43,214 nucleotides of DNA from Sandaracinaceae bacterium. GTDB taxonomy: Bacteria; Myxococcota_A; Polyangia; Polyangiales; JAFGIB01. Below the pieces are notes generated by a model that was not told the origin of the DNA, ran no database searches, and saw only the letters and a list, made by a program, of their open reading frames with translations. How positions within the stretch are numbered: position 1 is the stretch's first letter; the number at the start of each line of letters is the position of its first letter. The DNA is taken from contig JADGRF010000111.1 of NCBI GenBank assembly GCA_017881055.1, positions 1 through 43,214 of the forward strand, read 5' to 3'. A program made the translations under genes and the position numbers. Shown here one piece after another: positions 23,265 through 31,695 of the stretch.

Positions 23265-24062
23265 ATGAGCGCGAAATCGACGAAGCTGCCGGTGGTGTTC
23301 GTGGGCCACGGCTCGCCCATGAACGCGATCGAAGAAAATCGCTGGAGCGAGGGCTTTCGCGCGCTCGGGGCGGCGCTGCCGAGGCCTACGGCGATCGTCG
23401 CGATCTCGGCGCACTGGTACGTGCCGGGCACGTTCGTCACGGGCAACGACAAGCCGCCGACGATTCACGACTTCGGCGGCTTTCCGGACGAGTTGTACGC
23501 GGTGCAATACCCCGCTGCCGGCGATCCCGCGCTCGCACGCGAGCTGGTCAGCGAGCTCGAAGCCGCCGGACACGAGGCCGCGCTGCGCAACGACTGGGGG
23601 CTCGATCACGGCACCTGGAGCGTGCTGCACCACATGCGCCCGAAAGCCGACTGCCCGGTGATCCAGCTCAGCATCGATCAGCGACTGCCGCCGGCCGAGC
23701 ACGTAGCGCTGGGGCGCGTGCTTGCACCGCTGCGCGAGCGCGGCGTGCTGGTACTCGGCAGCGGCAACATCACGCACAACCTGCGCGACGCGTTCGGTCG
23801 CATGCACTCGGGCGATGCGCGGACGCCGCCGTGGGCTGCCCAGTTCGACGCCGAGGCCACCTCGGCCATCGAACGCCACGACCACGAACACCTGGCGGCC
23901 ATGGCCCTGTCGGACAACGCTCGGCTCGCGCACCCTACGCTCGATCACTACCTGCCGCTCTTGTACTGCGCGGGCGCGAGCCAGCCGGACGACCGCGCGA
24001 GCTTCCCGATCACCGGCTTCGATCTCGGCTCGCTGTCGATGCGCTGCGTAGTTTGGGAATGA
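23265..24062 (+). CDS. ygiD: 4,5-DOPA extradiol dioxygenase family protein (YgiD/DodA)
   Basis: The 265-residue protein matches class III extradiol dioxygenases of the YgiD/LigB group. Metal-ligand His residues are visible in VGHGSPMNA near residue 15, in AISAHWYVPG near 50, and in the later GSGNITHNLRD and NDWGLDHGTW blocks. The family cleaves catecholic rings such as L-DOPA with Fe(II) or Zn (established for plant DODA and E. coli YgiD), though the natural bacterial substrate is often unclear. It is alone on its strand. Its TGA lies 2 bp from the convergent lipoprotein stop, with GAGCTC between. Confidence 0.9.
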   Translation: MSAKSTKLPVVFVGHGSPMNAIEENRWSEGFRALGAALPRPTAIVAISAHWYVPGTFVTGNDKPPTIHDFGGFPDELYAVQYPAAGDPALARELVSELEAAGHEAALRNDWGLDHGTWSVLHHMRPKADCPVIQLSIDQRLPPAEHVALGRVLAPLRERGVLVLGSGNITHNLRDAFGRMHSGDARTPPWAAQFDAEATSAIERHDHEHLAAMALSDNARLAHPTLDHYLPLLYCAGASQPDDRASFPITGFDLGSLSMRCVVWE

Positions 24063-24064
24063 GC

Positions 24065-25834
24065 TCAGAACTGCTGCTGCTCGAATAGCTTGGCGACCGA
24101 TGCGAGCACATCGCCCGGCATGTTCGAGCTGTGACTCTTCGTGCAGCCGGCCGAGCCACCGCAGAATCGGCCAGGGATGCGTGCACGTGCAGGCGTCCAG
24201 ACGGCGTCGCCGGGAAACAGCCCCGCCAGCTCGCCGAACGTGCCGCCGGCAGCGATGCCGTCCAACGCATCGACCAGTGCGCGCGTGCCTTCAGGCGAGT
24301 AGTCGCCGACGTTCACCGAGTCGGGGCGCAGCGAGCGATCGCCGCGGCAGCTGAACGCCGCTTTCTCGCGGCACGAGCGACCGTTCTGCCACAGGCCGTG
24401 CTTGTCCTGCTCGACGTACAGAATCGGCGTGCCGTCGTCGCCGAACTCCTGCGTGTCCACGTGGAACTTCGGACGACACGTCACGCACGGATGGCCCTTG
24501 GCAACTGACGACACCCAGCGCAGCGCGCCGTGGCCTTCGACGCGAAACACCATACCGAACGCTTCGGTATCGCCCGGGTGATCCCAGCCGATCAAGTAGC
24601 CGTAGTCGCGCGAGAACGTGATCACGCTCGCCAAGAGCACGTAGCTTTGGCCGTTGCGCACGATCGGCGTGACCGACGTGAGCACGCGCACGACGTCGGC
24701 TTTGTGCTTCCACAGGTCGTCGCCACCATCGAACATCAGCCGCGGACGCAGCTGACGCATGATCATGTTCTCCCACAGGTCATTGAGACCGTCGCCGTCG
24801 CGATCTTTGCAGGCGGGGCCCTGACACTCGGTCATCGTGCGGGCGAACGCCTCCGGCAGCTGGAACAACCCGGGCTCGCGCATCCCGAACGTACGAGGCA
24901 CGTCGTAGTCGAGCTGCGCGACGGCGCTCTCGACGCGTCGATGCGCCTGGCCCTTGACCGCCTCGCCGCGCACAAAGAAGCGGTTGACTCCCGGCTTCCA
25001 GAACGCGAAGTCGAACACCAAGCGCTCCACGTTCGGATGCGGACTGTCGCGCCCGACACCGGGCTGCGTGCACGACGCGAGCACGAGCGGACGCTCCGTG
25101 TCGGTGGTGCCGGTGGTGTCGTCGAGCACGACCCAAGCATCGCGCAGGCTGTAGCCCGTGGGCACGGCGAGATCGACCTGATAGCCCGCCACGATCGGCG
25201 ACGGATAGCGCGCAGGCACGCACACGCCGGCCTCGCAGCTGAGCGCACCTTCGCAGCTGACGGCGGCAGAGCCCGCGGATTTCGGGCAACACGCCTCGCC
25301 GTCGCCCCCGCACGCCGACACGAACACGCGCGCGTAGCCCTGCGCGCTGGCGCAAGCCTCGAGCGCACCATGCTCGTTCTTGTCGCGTGCGTAGGCGTTG
25401 CGCGCGCAGCTCTCGGCGTCCCCGCCGAACGCCTGCAGCACGCGCTCGCCGTACAGCACACGCACGCGAGCCTCGACGCGCGAAGCCGACACCAACGTCG
25501 ACCAGAACTCCGGCGACTGAGGCAGCACCACGTCACTGGCGTAACGAAAATACGGACGACCGCTGCCGTCGATCACCGGGTTCTCGGCGCGCGTGCGCGT
25601 CTTTGAAAAGCGCACCCAGCGCGCCTGGGCGTGGTCGTAGATCTGCAGCTCGAGATCGACGCCGGGCACCTCGAACAGGCCCGACACGTGCAGCGGCGCG
25701 CGCTTGTGCGGCAAGCTGCTCTCGCTGCGTGGCGAGTCCATGCAGCCGGCGATCGCTGCCAGCAGCAACCAGGAGAGGAGCACTCGCCGCGCCGGTGGAC
25801 GGCGACCTGTAACGCACGCGAGAAACTTCCACAT
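24065..25834 (-). CDS. Large Cys-rich lipoprotein, Vps62-like C-terminal half (tentative)
   Basis: This is a 589-residue predicted lipoprotein. It has a basic n-region, a hydrophobic core (RVLLSWLLLAAIAGC) and a lipidated Cys. The middle has many Cys residues (ACGGDGEACCP, SCEGALSCEAGVC). DRDGDGLNDLWE resembles a thrombospondin-3/EF-hand-like calcium loop. The C-terminal 230 residues (YGYLIGWDHPGDTEAFGMVFR and neighbours) resemble the Vps62-related fold, where HPGDvE-type motifs recur. I am not certain of this match. CVTCRPKF may bind metal. The ATG at 25834 follows GAGGAGAGG at good spacing. The function is unknown, and the partner genes on both sides are unrelated. Confidence 0.65.
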   Translation of the reverse strand: MWKFLACVTGRRPPARRVLLSWLLLAAIAGCMDSPRSESSLPHKRAPLHVSGLFEVPGVDLELQIYDHAQARWVRFSKTRTRAENPVIDGSGRPYFRYASDVVLPQSPEFWSTLVSASRVEARVRVLYGERVLQAFGGDAESCARNAYARDKNEHGALEACASAQGYARVFVSACGGDGEACCPKSAGSAAVSCEGALSCEAGVCVPARYPSPIVAGYQVDLAVPTGYSLRDAWVVLDDTTGTTDTERPLVLASCTQPGVGRDSPHPNVERLVFDFAFWKPGVNRFFVRGEAVKGQAHRRVESAVAQLDYDVPRTFGMREPGLFQLPEAFARTMTECQGPACKDRDGDGLNDLWENMIMRQLRPRLMFDGGDDLWKHKADVVRVLTSVTPIVRNGQSYVLLASVITFSRDYGYLIGWDHPGDTEAFGMVFRVEGHGALRWVSSVAKGHPCVTCRPKFHVDTQEFGDDGTPILYVEQDKHGLWQNGRSCREKAAFSCRGDRSLRPDSVNVGDYSPEGTRALVDALDGIAAGGTFGELAGLFPGDAVWTPARARIPGRFCGGSAGCTKSHSSNMPGDVLASVAKLFEQQQF

Positions 25835-26032
25835 GCGACGCCTCTCCTCGAGCTTGGGGCCCTCCACCACGCACAGCAATGCGACACGCACGGTCCCGCG
25901 CACGATCGCGCGCACACCCACGCCTAGGACAACACCTAGGGCAGGCGCGCATTCCTTGATCGCACGGGACGCGCAAGTTATGGTTTTGGCCGCGTTTTCG
26001 GGGAAGGACGAGCCGAGCACGTGAGGTAGTCC

Positions 26033-28174
26033 GTGCCCGAAACCGATCGCCAGCGCCGTCTCTCCGCCGCAGCCCACGCGCTCGCGTTCGTGCTGTGCGC
26101 GACGCTGGCCTTTTGGATCGTGCTCGCCACGGAGTTAGGAGCGCTCCAGCGCGCTCCGGACGGCCTCGCCAACCCGCTCGATCAAGATCGCTTCGTGGTC
26201 GCCGCGATTCACCTCGCGCGCATCGCTCTGCTCTATTCGTCGCTGGCTGGCGCGATCGTGATCGCATGGCACGTGTTGCGACGCGTGCTGGCTCGCTACA
26301 CGCGCCATGCCGACGCGTGGGTTGTGCTGACAGTTGCAGCGGCGTCGGCCGAGCCCGCCTGGCGCGTGGCGTACGGCGTGACCACCGGCGGTCTGCTCAG
26401 CGACAGCGACAACGCGCTGCCCTTGCGCATCGCAGGCTTCGCGGTCCTGTGCGCACTGTACCCCGCGCTCTGGCTCTACCACCTGGTGCTCGTCGGGGAG
26501 CTCACAGTGCGCATGCCGACGTGGCTTTCGCGCGTGCCGAAGCTCGCGCGCGTGCTGAGCGTGTTCGCGCTGGGCCTTGCGCTGCTCATTCCACTGGTCG
26601 ATCTGCTCGATCGCCGCTTGCGCGCGTACATGTTCGTCTTGCGCTTTCTCTTGCCCGCCGCGTGGCTGCTCGGCGCGGCGCTGGTGTTCGGCGCGGCTCG
26701 CTATCTCCCGGCGCGCGTACGTCGCGGCGTGTGCGCCGGCGTCGCGCTGCTGCTCGCGGCGGCGTACGTCGCGCCGATCGAGAGCCGCGGCCTGCGTCAG
26801 GTGAGCAACACGCTCGCGCGTCGGCAAGGTGCTGCGGCCATGGCCGACTTCGCCGTCACGCGGCATCGTGGCGCTCCGTACGCCGAGCTCGATTTCAGCC
26901 ATCCCGAACGCTTCAAGTGCGGCACGCCGACCGGCACGAGCGCGCCGACGGTAGCGCCAGCGAATCACCGCAACGTGATCTTGATCAGCGTCGATGCGCT
27001 GCGCAAAGACGCGCTCGGCTGGCAGAACGCGAGCGGACCCGTGATGCCGCAGGTGCAGGCGCTCGCCGCGCAGAGCTTGGTGTTCGAGCGCGCGGTCACG
27101 ACCTACCCGGCCACGCTGTTCGCGCTCGGCTCGGCGCTCACGGGTCGCAGCCCGAGTGAAGTGCTGTTCGCACCCGCGATTCCGAAGAACGTCTTCGCGC
27201 GCACCGCCTCGCGCTTCGCTCGCCGCTTCATCGTGCTGCCGCGCTCGATTTGGTTCGAGGCGCGCGTCGTGCGCGAGCTGATGACGCAGGGCATTCAGAG
27301 CACGTCCGGTCGCGACTCGAGCCTGGCGACGGACTCCTTCATCGCGAGCCTGCGTTCGGCACGTACCGCGCGCGAGCGCACCTTCGGCTGGATCCACTAC
27401 TACGACGCGCACGTGCGCGGCAGTCACGGCAGCCGCGATGCTGGACCGCGCGAAAGCTACGAGGCTTCCGTGAGCTACGTCGATCAGGAGATCGGGCGCC
27501 TCTTGCGCTCGCTGCGCTCACTCGGCTACTTCGACGACTCGCTGATCATCGTGTTCGCAGATCACGGCGAAGCGCTGGGCGAGCTCGGCTACTACGGCCA
27601 CCACGTGTACCTGAACCGGTTCATCGCCGACATTCCGCTGATCGTGCACACCCCCGACGTGAAGCCGGAGCACGTGCAGCACCTAGTGGCGATCTCCGAC
27701 ATCGCACCGACGATTCTCGAGTGGACCGGCGCGCGCATGCCCGCGAGCGACGCACGCGGGCAGAGCGCCGTAGGCGACGCCCGCAGCTTGTTCGCCGACG
27801 CAGACCCGACACGCGTCGCATTCGCCGAAGCGTTTCCGTTGCGCGGACAAGCCCTGTTCGATCTCGCCCGCCGACCGATCACCTCGCCGCGTGAGCTCGA
27901 CGAACGCATGGAGCTGACCCGTGCCAGCGCGCTCGACTACGAGCCCAAGGTCTCCGTCACCAGTGAGCGCTACCGCTTGATCGTGAACCGCGACACGGGC
28001 GTGGAAGAGCTGTACGACCGCGAGCGTGACCCCCACGAAGAAGACGACCTGGCAAGCTCGGGTCTCGCCGTGCAGACGCGCCTGCGCGAGGCCCTGCGGA
28101 CGTGGGCCGCGCGCGAATCGGAGCGCATCTACTGTCGGATCATCGAAAACGCGGCGGGCGCGGTCGAGCCATGA
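26033..28174 (+). CDS. Membrane-anchored sulfatase-fold (alkaline phosphatase superfamily) protein
   Basis: This is a 713-residue protein. The N-terminal 260 residues contain about six hydrophobic segments and the remainder is a periplasmic sulfatase-like domain. Metal-site motifs are present: LISVDALRKD (Asp321), FADHGEALGE (Asp510-His511) and YGHHVY. The normal nucleophile motif C/S-x-P-x-R is replaced by TYPAT at 357-361, so there is no formylglycine Cys and no Arg. A Thr nucleophile, as in phosphoethanolamine or phosphoglycerol transferases of the superfamily, is possible (Thr357 or nearby). The transfer of a phospho-head group to a lipid or glycan is inferred. The start is GTG at 26033 behind GAGGT. 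The stop overlaps the queE start as ATGA. Confidence 0.8.
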   Translation: MPETDRQRRLSAAAHALAFVLCATLAFWIVLATELGALQRAPDGLANPLDQDRFVVAAIHLARIALLYSSLAGAIVIAWHVLRRVLARYTRHADAWVVLTVAAASAEPAWRVAYGVTTGGLLSDSDNALPLRIAGFAVLCALYPALWLYHLVLVGELTVRMPTWLSRVPKLARVLSVFALGLALLIPLVDLLDRRLRAYMFVLRFLLPAAWLLGAALVFGAARYLPARVRRGVCAGVALLLAAAYVAPIESRGLRQVSNTLARRQGAAAMADFAVTRHRGAPYAELDFSHPERFKCGTPTGTSAPTVAPANHRNVILISVDALRKDALGWQNASGPVMPQVQALAAQSLVFERAVTTYPATLFALGSALTGRSPSEVLFAPAIPKNVFARTASRFARRFIVLPRSIWFEARVVRELMTQGIQSTSGRDSSLATDSFIASLRSARTARERTFGWIHYYDAHVRGSHGSRDAGPRESYEASVSYVDQEIGRLLRSLRSLGYFDDSLIIVFADHGEALGELGYYGHHVYLNRFIADIPLIVHTPDVKPEHVQHLVAISDIAPTILEWTGARMPASDARGQSAVGDARSLFADADPTRVAFAEAFPLRGQALFDLARRPITSPRELDERMELTRASALDYEPKVSVTSERYRLIVNRDTGVEELYDRERDPHEEDDLASSGLAVQTRLREALRTWAARESERIYCRIIENAAGAVEP

Positions 28175-28905
28175 GCGAGGCTGATTCCACCCGCGCCTCT
28201 GCCGACCGGCACGTTCTGCTCGCGCATGGTAAAGCTGCGCGCATGACGGCTGGCACAGGCGACACGCTCGTGATCCACGAAATCTATCGCTCGATTCAGG
28301 GCGAGACGAGCTTCGCAGGCTTACCCTGCACGCTGGTGCGCCTGAGCGCCTGCAACCTGCGCTGCCGCTGGTGCGACACGCCGCAAGCGTTCACGGGCGG
28401 CACGCGCACACCACGCAGCGAGGTGGTCGCGCGCGCGCTTTCGTTGGGCACACAGATTGTGCTGGTCACGGGCGGCGAGCCGCTCTTGCAAGCGGGCGCG
28501 TTGCCCTTGATGACCGAGCTGTGCGATGCAGGCCGAACCGTGATGCTCGAGACCAGCGGCGAGCGCGATATCTCCGGCGTCGATGCGCGCGTGCATCGCA
28601 TCGTCGACATGAAAGCGCCCGGCAGCGGCGAGAGCGCGCGCAATCGTTACGAGAACCTGGCGCTGCTCGGAGCGCGCGATCAAGTGAAGTTCGTGCTGGC
28701 GGATCGCCTGGACTACGAGTGGGCGCGTGAGCTGATCGTGCGCGAGCAGCTGCAAACCAAGGCCGGCGAAGTGTTGCTTAGCCCGGTGCACGGCGAGCTG
28801 CCGCCGAAAGAGCTGGTGACCTGGATGCTCGAGGACGCGCTGCCCGCCCGCATGCAGCTGCAACTCCACAAGTACATCTGGGATCCCGCTGCGCAAGGCG
28901 TTTGA
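28171..28905 (+). CDS. queE: 7-carboxy-7-deazaguanine synthase (radical SAM)
   Basis: About 244 residues. YRSIQGETSFAGLPC and the radical SAM cluster motif CNLRCRWC (Cys61, Cys65, Cys68) identify QueE, supported by VTGGEPLLQ and LSPVHGELPPK. It makes 7-carboxy-7-deazaguanine from 6-carboxytetrahydropterin, a step towards queuosine and other deazapurines (established). No queC, queD or queF gene is in the window, so it is an orphan here. The ATG at 28171 overlaps the sulfatase stop as ATGA, suggesting coupling to an apparently unrelated gene. An ATG at 28243 is also a good start, giving the more usual N-terminus. The TGA merges into an AACAG-type element. Confidence 0.92.
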   Translation: MSEADSTRASADRHVLLAHGKAARMTAGTGDTLVIHEIYRSIQGETSFAGLPCTLVRLSACNLRCRWCDTPQAFTGGTRTPRSEVVARALSLGTQIVLVTGGEPLLQAGALPLMTELCDAGRTVMLETSGERDISGVDARVHRIVDMKAPGSGESARNRYENLALLGARDQVKFVLADRLDYEWARELIVREQLQTKAGEVLLSPVHGELPPKELVTWMLEDALPARMQLQLHKYIWDPAAQGV

Positions 28906-28952
28906 AACAGCGACGTTTGGAACGCGATCCACTTCGCGATCCGTCACTGTTT
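28906..28952. repeat. AACAG-type element, short copy between queE and the extensin gene
   Basis: AACAGCGACG (28906-28915) and CGTCACTGTT (28943-28952) are near-perfect inverted ends around GCGATCCACTTCGCGATCC. The element spans exactly the gap between the stops of two convergent genes. It encodes the final AKQ and TGA of the extensin-like protein on the minus strand. Confidence 0.8.
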
Positions 28953-29657
28953 GGCCGTGGCGGGATCTCGGTCGTCGAAGACTTCGACTACGCGGTAGGG
29001 GGCGAAGTCCAGGTGCAGGTGATTTTGGTGGCCGGGGAAGGCGGGACCGAGGAGCACGCGGAAGATGTCGGGGCGTGCGATCAGGGCGCGCGCTAGGTCG
29101 TGTAGGAACGTGGCTTGCCAGCTGCCTACCACGCCGCGCGCGTGCCAGTGCTGGGCGATGCGCACGCTGAAGCTGCCGCGCAGCGCGCGCGGTAACCCTT
29201 CGGGTGCAACCGCGTGCGCAGGCAAAGGGCCGAAGTCGAAGCCGGCGACGTCGATCGCGTTACCGAGAGCGTGCTCACTGACCCAATCGGGATAGCGCCG
29301 CATGCGTCGACAGCTTTGCGTGCCTAGGTGCACCAGCACGCGCGGCACACGACCGTAGTGGGCGATCGCTTGCTCGCTCAGCAGCGCTTCGAACGCGCGC
29401 AGGCGAGCGACGAACGCGGGATACACGCGCGCCGGGCTGGCATAACGCACGCGCTCTCCGTGGTACGTGACGAGCGATCCGTCGCACGGCATGGCCGCTC
29501 GCGGCGGCAGCACGCGCGGCAGCGCGTCGAGTGGATACTGTCCGATCTCGAGGCCGGGCTGGACCCCTTGGTCCGCCCAGCAGCGCTCGGGCAACGTGAC
29601 GCCGAGCAGCGCGGCCAACACACACCGGATGACCGCGAGCAGCACTTGGTTCCGCAC
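28944..29657 (-). CDS. Extensin-like (D,D-carboxypeptidase-type fold) secreted protein
   Basis: This is a 237-residue protein with a signal peptide (VIRCVLAALLGVTLPERCWA). The domain matches the bacterial extensin-like C-terminal family: GTQSCRRMRRYPDWVSEHAL, GNAIDVAGF, FLHDLARALI, LGPAFPGHQNHLHLD. The His/Asp residues of SEHALGNAIDV and NHLHLD fit a zinc peptidase of the LAS/MepA-like fold, so action on peptidoglycan is likely (inference). The start is GTG at 29657. The last three residues AKQ and the stop come from a dispersed repeat, as also seen in the haem-motif lipoprotein at 35866. Confidence 0.82.
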   Translation of the reverse strand: MRNQVLLAVIRCVLAALLGVTLPERCWADQGVQPGLEIGQYPLDALPRVLPPRAAMPCDGSLVTYHGERVRYASPARVYPAFVARLRAFEALLSEQAIAHYGRVPRVLVHLGTQSCRRMRRYPDWVSEHALGNAIDVAGFDFGPLPAHAVAPEGLPRALRGSFSVRIAQHWHARGVVGSWQATFLHDLARALIARPDIFRVLLGPAFPGHQNHLHLDFAPYRVVEVFDDRDPATAKQ

Positions 29658-29770
29658 GCGAATTCAGACGTCGCACGCGCGCGGAAGTTCTTCTGTGCTT
29701 GACCTAGGCGCGGAGTACGGTATCCCGGAAACGTGCGCGGGTCGGCCTGCGTCGCGAGCGTCGATCAAGC

Positions 29771-29811
29771 CAACCAGCACGCCAACCAGCACGCCAACCA
29801 GCACGCCAACC
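29771..29811. repeat. 12-bp tandem repeat directly before a start codon
   Basis: CAACCAGCACGC occurs three times without mismatch (29771-29806), followed by CAACC and then the ATG at 29812. The array occupies the place where a ribosome binding site should be. Read in frame it would encode repeated Thr-Ser-Thr-Pro. Confidence 0.9.
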
Positions 29812-30402
29812 ATGAAACATCGTTTCGAATTCGATCGCCGCTACTACGCGCGCTACTACGAGAATCCGACGACGCGCGTGGGCTCGAAGAAAGAAGCGGC
29901 GCAGCTCGGACGCCTCTTGGGCGCGTATCTCGGCTACTTGGGGCAACCCGTGCGCGAGGTGCTCGACATCGGTTGCGGCGTCGGGCACATGCGCACAGTC
30001 GTGGAGCGAATGTTCCCTCACGCGACCTACACCGGCGTCGAGCACAGCAGCTACATGTGCGAGCGCTACGGCTGGCAGCAGGGATCCGTCACCGACTGGA
30101 AGTCGCGCAAGCGCTACGACCTCGTGATCTGCCGCGGCGTGCTGCAGTATCTGTCGCGCAGCGAAGCCGAAGCCGCGCTCGACAATCTCGCCAAACTGAC
30201 GCGCGGTTGTCTCTATTTGGAGGCGCTGACGCAGGAAGACTGGGACCACGCCTGCGATCAAGCACGCACGGACGGCGCGGTCTATCTGCGCCCGGCCAGC
30301 TTCTACCGCAAACGCTTGCGCCCGCAGTTCACCAGCGCGGGCGCGGGCCTGTTCGTGCACGAGCGCTCGCCGGCCGTGCTCTACGCTCTCGAAACGCTAT
30401 AA
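29812..30402 (+). CDS. Class I SAM-dependent methyltransferase
   Basis: This is a 196-residue protein with the SAM-binding motif I EVLDIGCGVGHMRT, post-I acidic region YTGVEHSS, and motif IV-like DLVICRGVLQYL. The fold is class I; the acceptor is unknown. The N-terminus is basic and Tyr-rich (RRYYARYYENPTTRVGSKKEA). I chose ATG 29812 because homologous-looking sequence begins there. However, the frame is open upstream through a 12-bp tandem repeat, and no Shine-Dalgarno sequence is visible before the ATG. It is followed after 14 bp by proline iminopeptidase and is probably co-transcribed with it. Confidence 0.78.
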   Translation: MKHRFEFDRRYYARYYENPTTRVGSKKEAAQLGRLLGAYLGYLGQPVREVLDIGCGVGHMRTVVERMFPHATYTGVEHSSYMCERYGWQQGSVTDWKSRKRYDLVICRGVLQYLSRSEAEAALDNLAKLTRGCLYLEALTQEDWDHACDQARTDGAVYLRPASFYRKRLRPQFTSAGAGLFVHERSPAVLYALETL

Positions 30403-30416
30403 CTGAAGCGCACGTC

Positions 30417-31379
30417 ATGCACGACAACCTCGAACCGCTGCGCCGTCCCTACCCCGAGATCACACCGTACGCGCGCGGGCATCTGCGCGTCGACGACCTG
30501 CACGAGATCTACTTCGAGCAGTATGGCAACCCGAACGGCAAGCCCGCGCTGTTCGTGCACGGCGGACCGGGTGGCGGCACTACGCCGGCGCAGGCGCGCT
30601 TCTGGGATCCGAGCCACTACCGCATCGTGCTCTTCGATCAGCGTGGCTGCGGCAAGAGCACGCCGCACGCGTCGCTGGTGCGCAACACCACCTGGCACTT
30701 GGTCTCGGACATGGAAGCGCTGCGCGAGCACCTGGGCGTCACACGCTGGCAGGTATTCGGCGGCTCGTGGGGCAGCACGCTAGCGCTCGCGTATTCGCAG
30801 AAGCACCCGGAGCGCGTGACCGAGCTCGTGCTACGCGGCATCTTCGCGCTGCGCGAGCGTGAGATCCTGTGGTTCTACCAGGACGGCGCCAGCCGTGTGT
30901 TCCCGGAAGCGTTCGAGCAATATCTGACGCCGATCCCGGAAGCGGAGCGCGGCGACATGCTGCACGCGTACCACACGCGACTGACCAGCGACGACGCGGC
31001 CGTGCGCCTCGCAGCTGCGAAAGCCTGGAGCACATGGGAAGCCGTCACGAGCACGCTGCGACCGAGCCCGGAGATGCGCCAGTCCATGAGCCGCGATGAC
31101 TTCGCGCTCGCGTTCGCACGCATCGAGAGCCACTACTTCGTGAACAAAGGCTTCTTCGAGCGCGAGACGCAGCTGCTCGACGACGCGTACAAGCTGCGCG
31201 AGATCTCGGGCGTGATCGTGCAGGGTCGCTACGACATCGTGTGTCCGATGGAAACCGCCTGGGCGTTGCACCGCGCCTGGCCCGAAGCGCAGCTGTACGT
31301 GGCACAGACCGCCGGTCACTCGGCGTTCGAGCCGGAGATCATCCATCACTTGATCGCCGCGACGGATCGCTTTCGCTGA
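30417..31379 (+). CDS. pip: Proline iminopeptidase (alpha/beta hydrolase)
   Basis: The 320-residue product has the usual length and all family blocks. These are the oxyanion region FVHGGPGGG, DQRGCGKSTPH, the nucleophile elbow FGGSWGSTLAL, the Asp region GRYDIVCPM and the His region TAGHSAFEPE. It releases N-terminal proline from peptides in the cytoplasm (established); no signal peptide is seen. The start ATG 30417 lies 14 bp behind the methyltransferase stop. In some bacteria such enzymes act on small amides or acylated substrates, but the HGGPGGG and WGS motifs favour true iminopeptidase. Confidence 0.92.
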   Translation: MHDNLEPLRRPYPEITPYARGHLRVDDLHEIYFEQYGNPNGKPALFVHGGPGGGTTPAQARFWDPSHYRIVLFDQRGCGKSTPHASLVRNTTWHLVSDMEALREHLGVTRWQVFGGSWGSTLALAYSQKHPERVTELVLRGIFALREREILWFYQDGASRVFPEAFEQYLTPIPEAERGDMLHAYHTRLTSDDAAVRLAAAKAWSTWEAVTSTLRPSPEMRQSMSRDDFALAFARIESHYFVNKGFFERETQLLDDAYKLREISGVIVQGRYDIVCPMETAWALHRAWPEAQLYVAQTAGHSAFEPEIIHHLIAATDRFR

Positions 31380-31695
31380 GCCGTTCGGCGCGGGACCTCA
31401 AGGCGACGAGTGTGAAGCGGCCGCTGCCGACGTTCGCGGTGCACGCGGTTGCGATCAGGGCGAACAGCGCTCCCGACAGCCCGTTGCAAAACGATCGTTG
31501 CGACGCCGACCCAGCCACGCCTCGCGATTCCGACATGCGATCATTGTCGCCGACGCGCCGCAGGACGCAATCTACGGTCGTGCTTTTCGTCTGCCTGCTA
31601 ATTCTGCTTATTATGCGCATTCTCATTCGCATCATTCGTGTGCCTCGGGCTGCGGCGGACTTGACGCGGTGCGCACGCATCGGAAAATCCCAGTA
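31380..31695. promoter_or_regulatory. Intergenic region before HMG-CoA lyase with an AT-richer block
   Basis: No gene is seen in these 316 bp. From about 31575 to 31645 the sequence is markedly richer in A and T than its surroundings and contains CATTC three times (near 31619-31638). This fits a promoter or operator zone for the downstream gene. I cannot assign boxes. Confidence 0.4.

Noticed and set aside
25835-26077. N-terminal extension of the 24065 lipoprotein
   Set aside because: The ATG at 25834 has GAGGAGAGG and a proper lipoprotein signal; the extension overlaps the start of the divergent sulfatase-fold gene.
31498-31695. N-terminal extension of HMG-CoA lyase
   Set aside because: It would add a His/Ser-rich segment with no family match. 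The standard N-terminus begins at ATG 31696.
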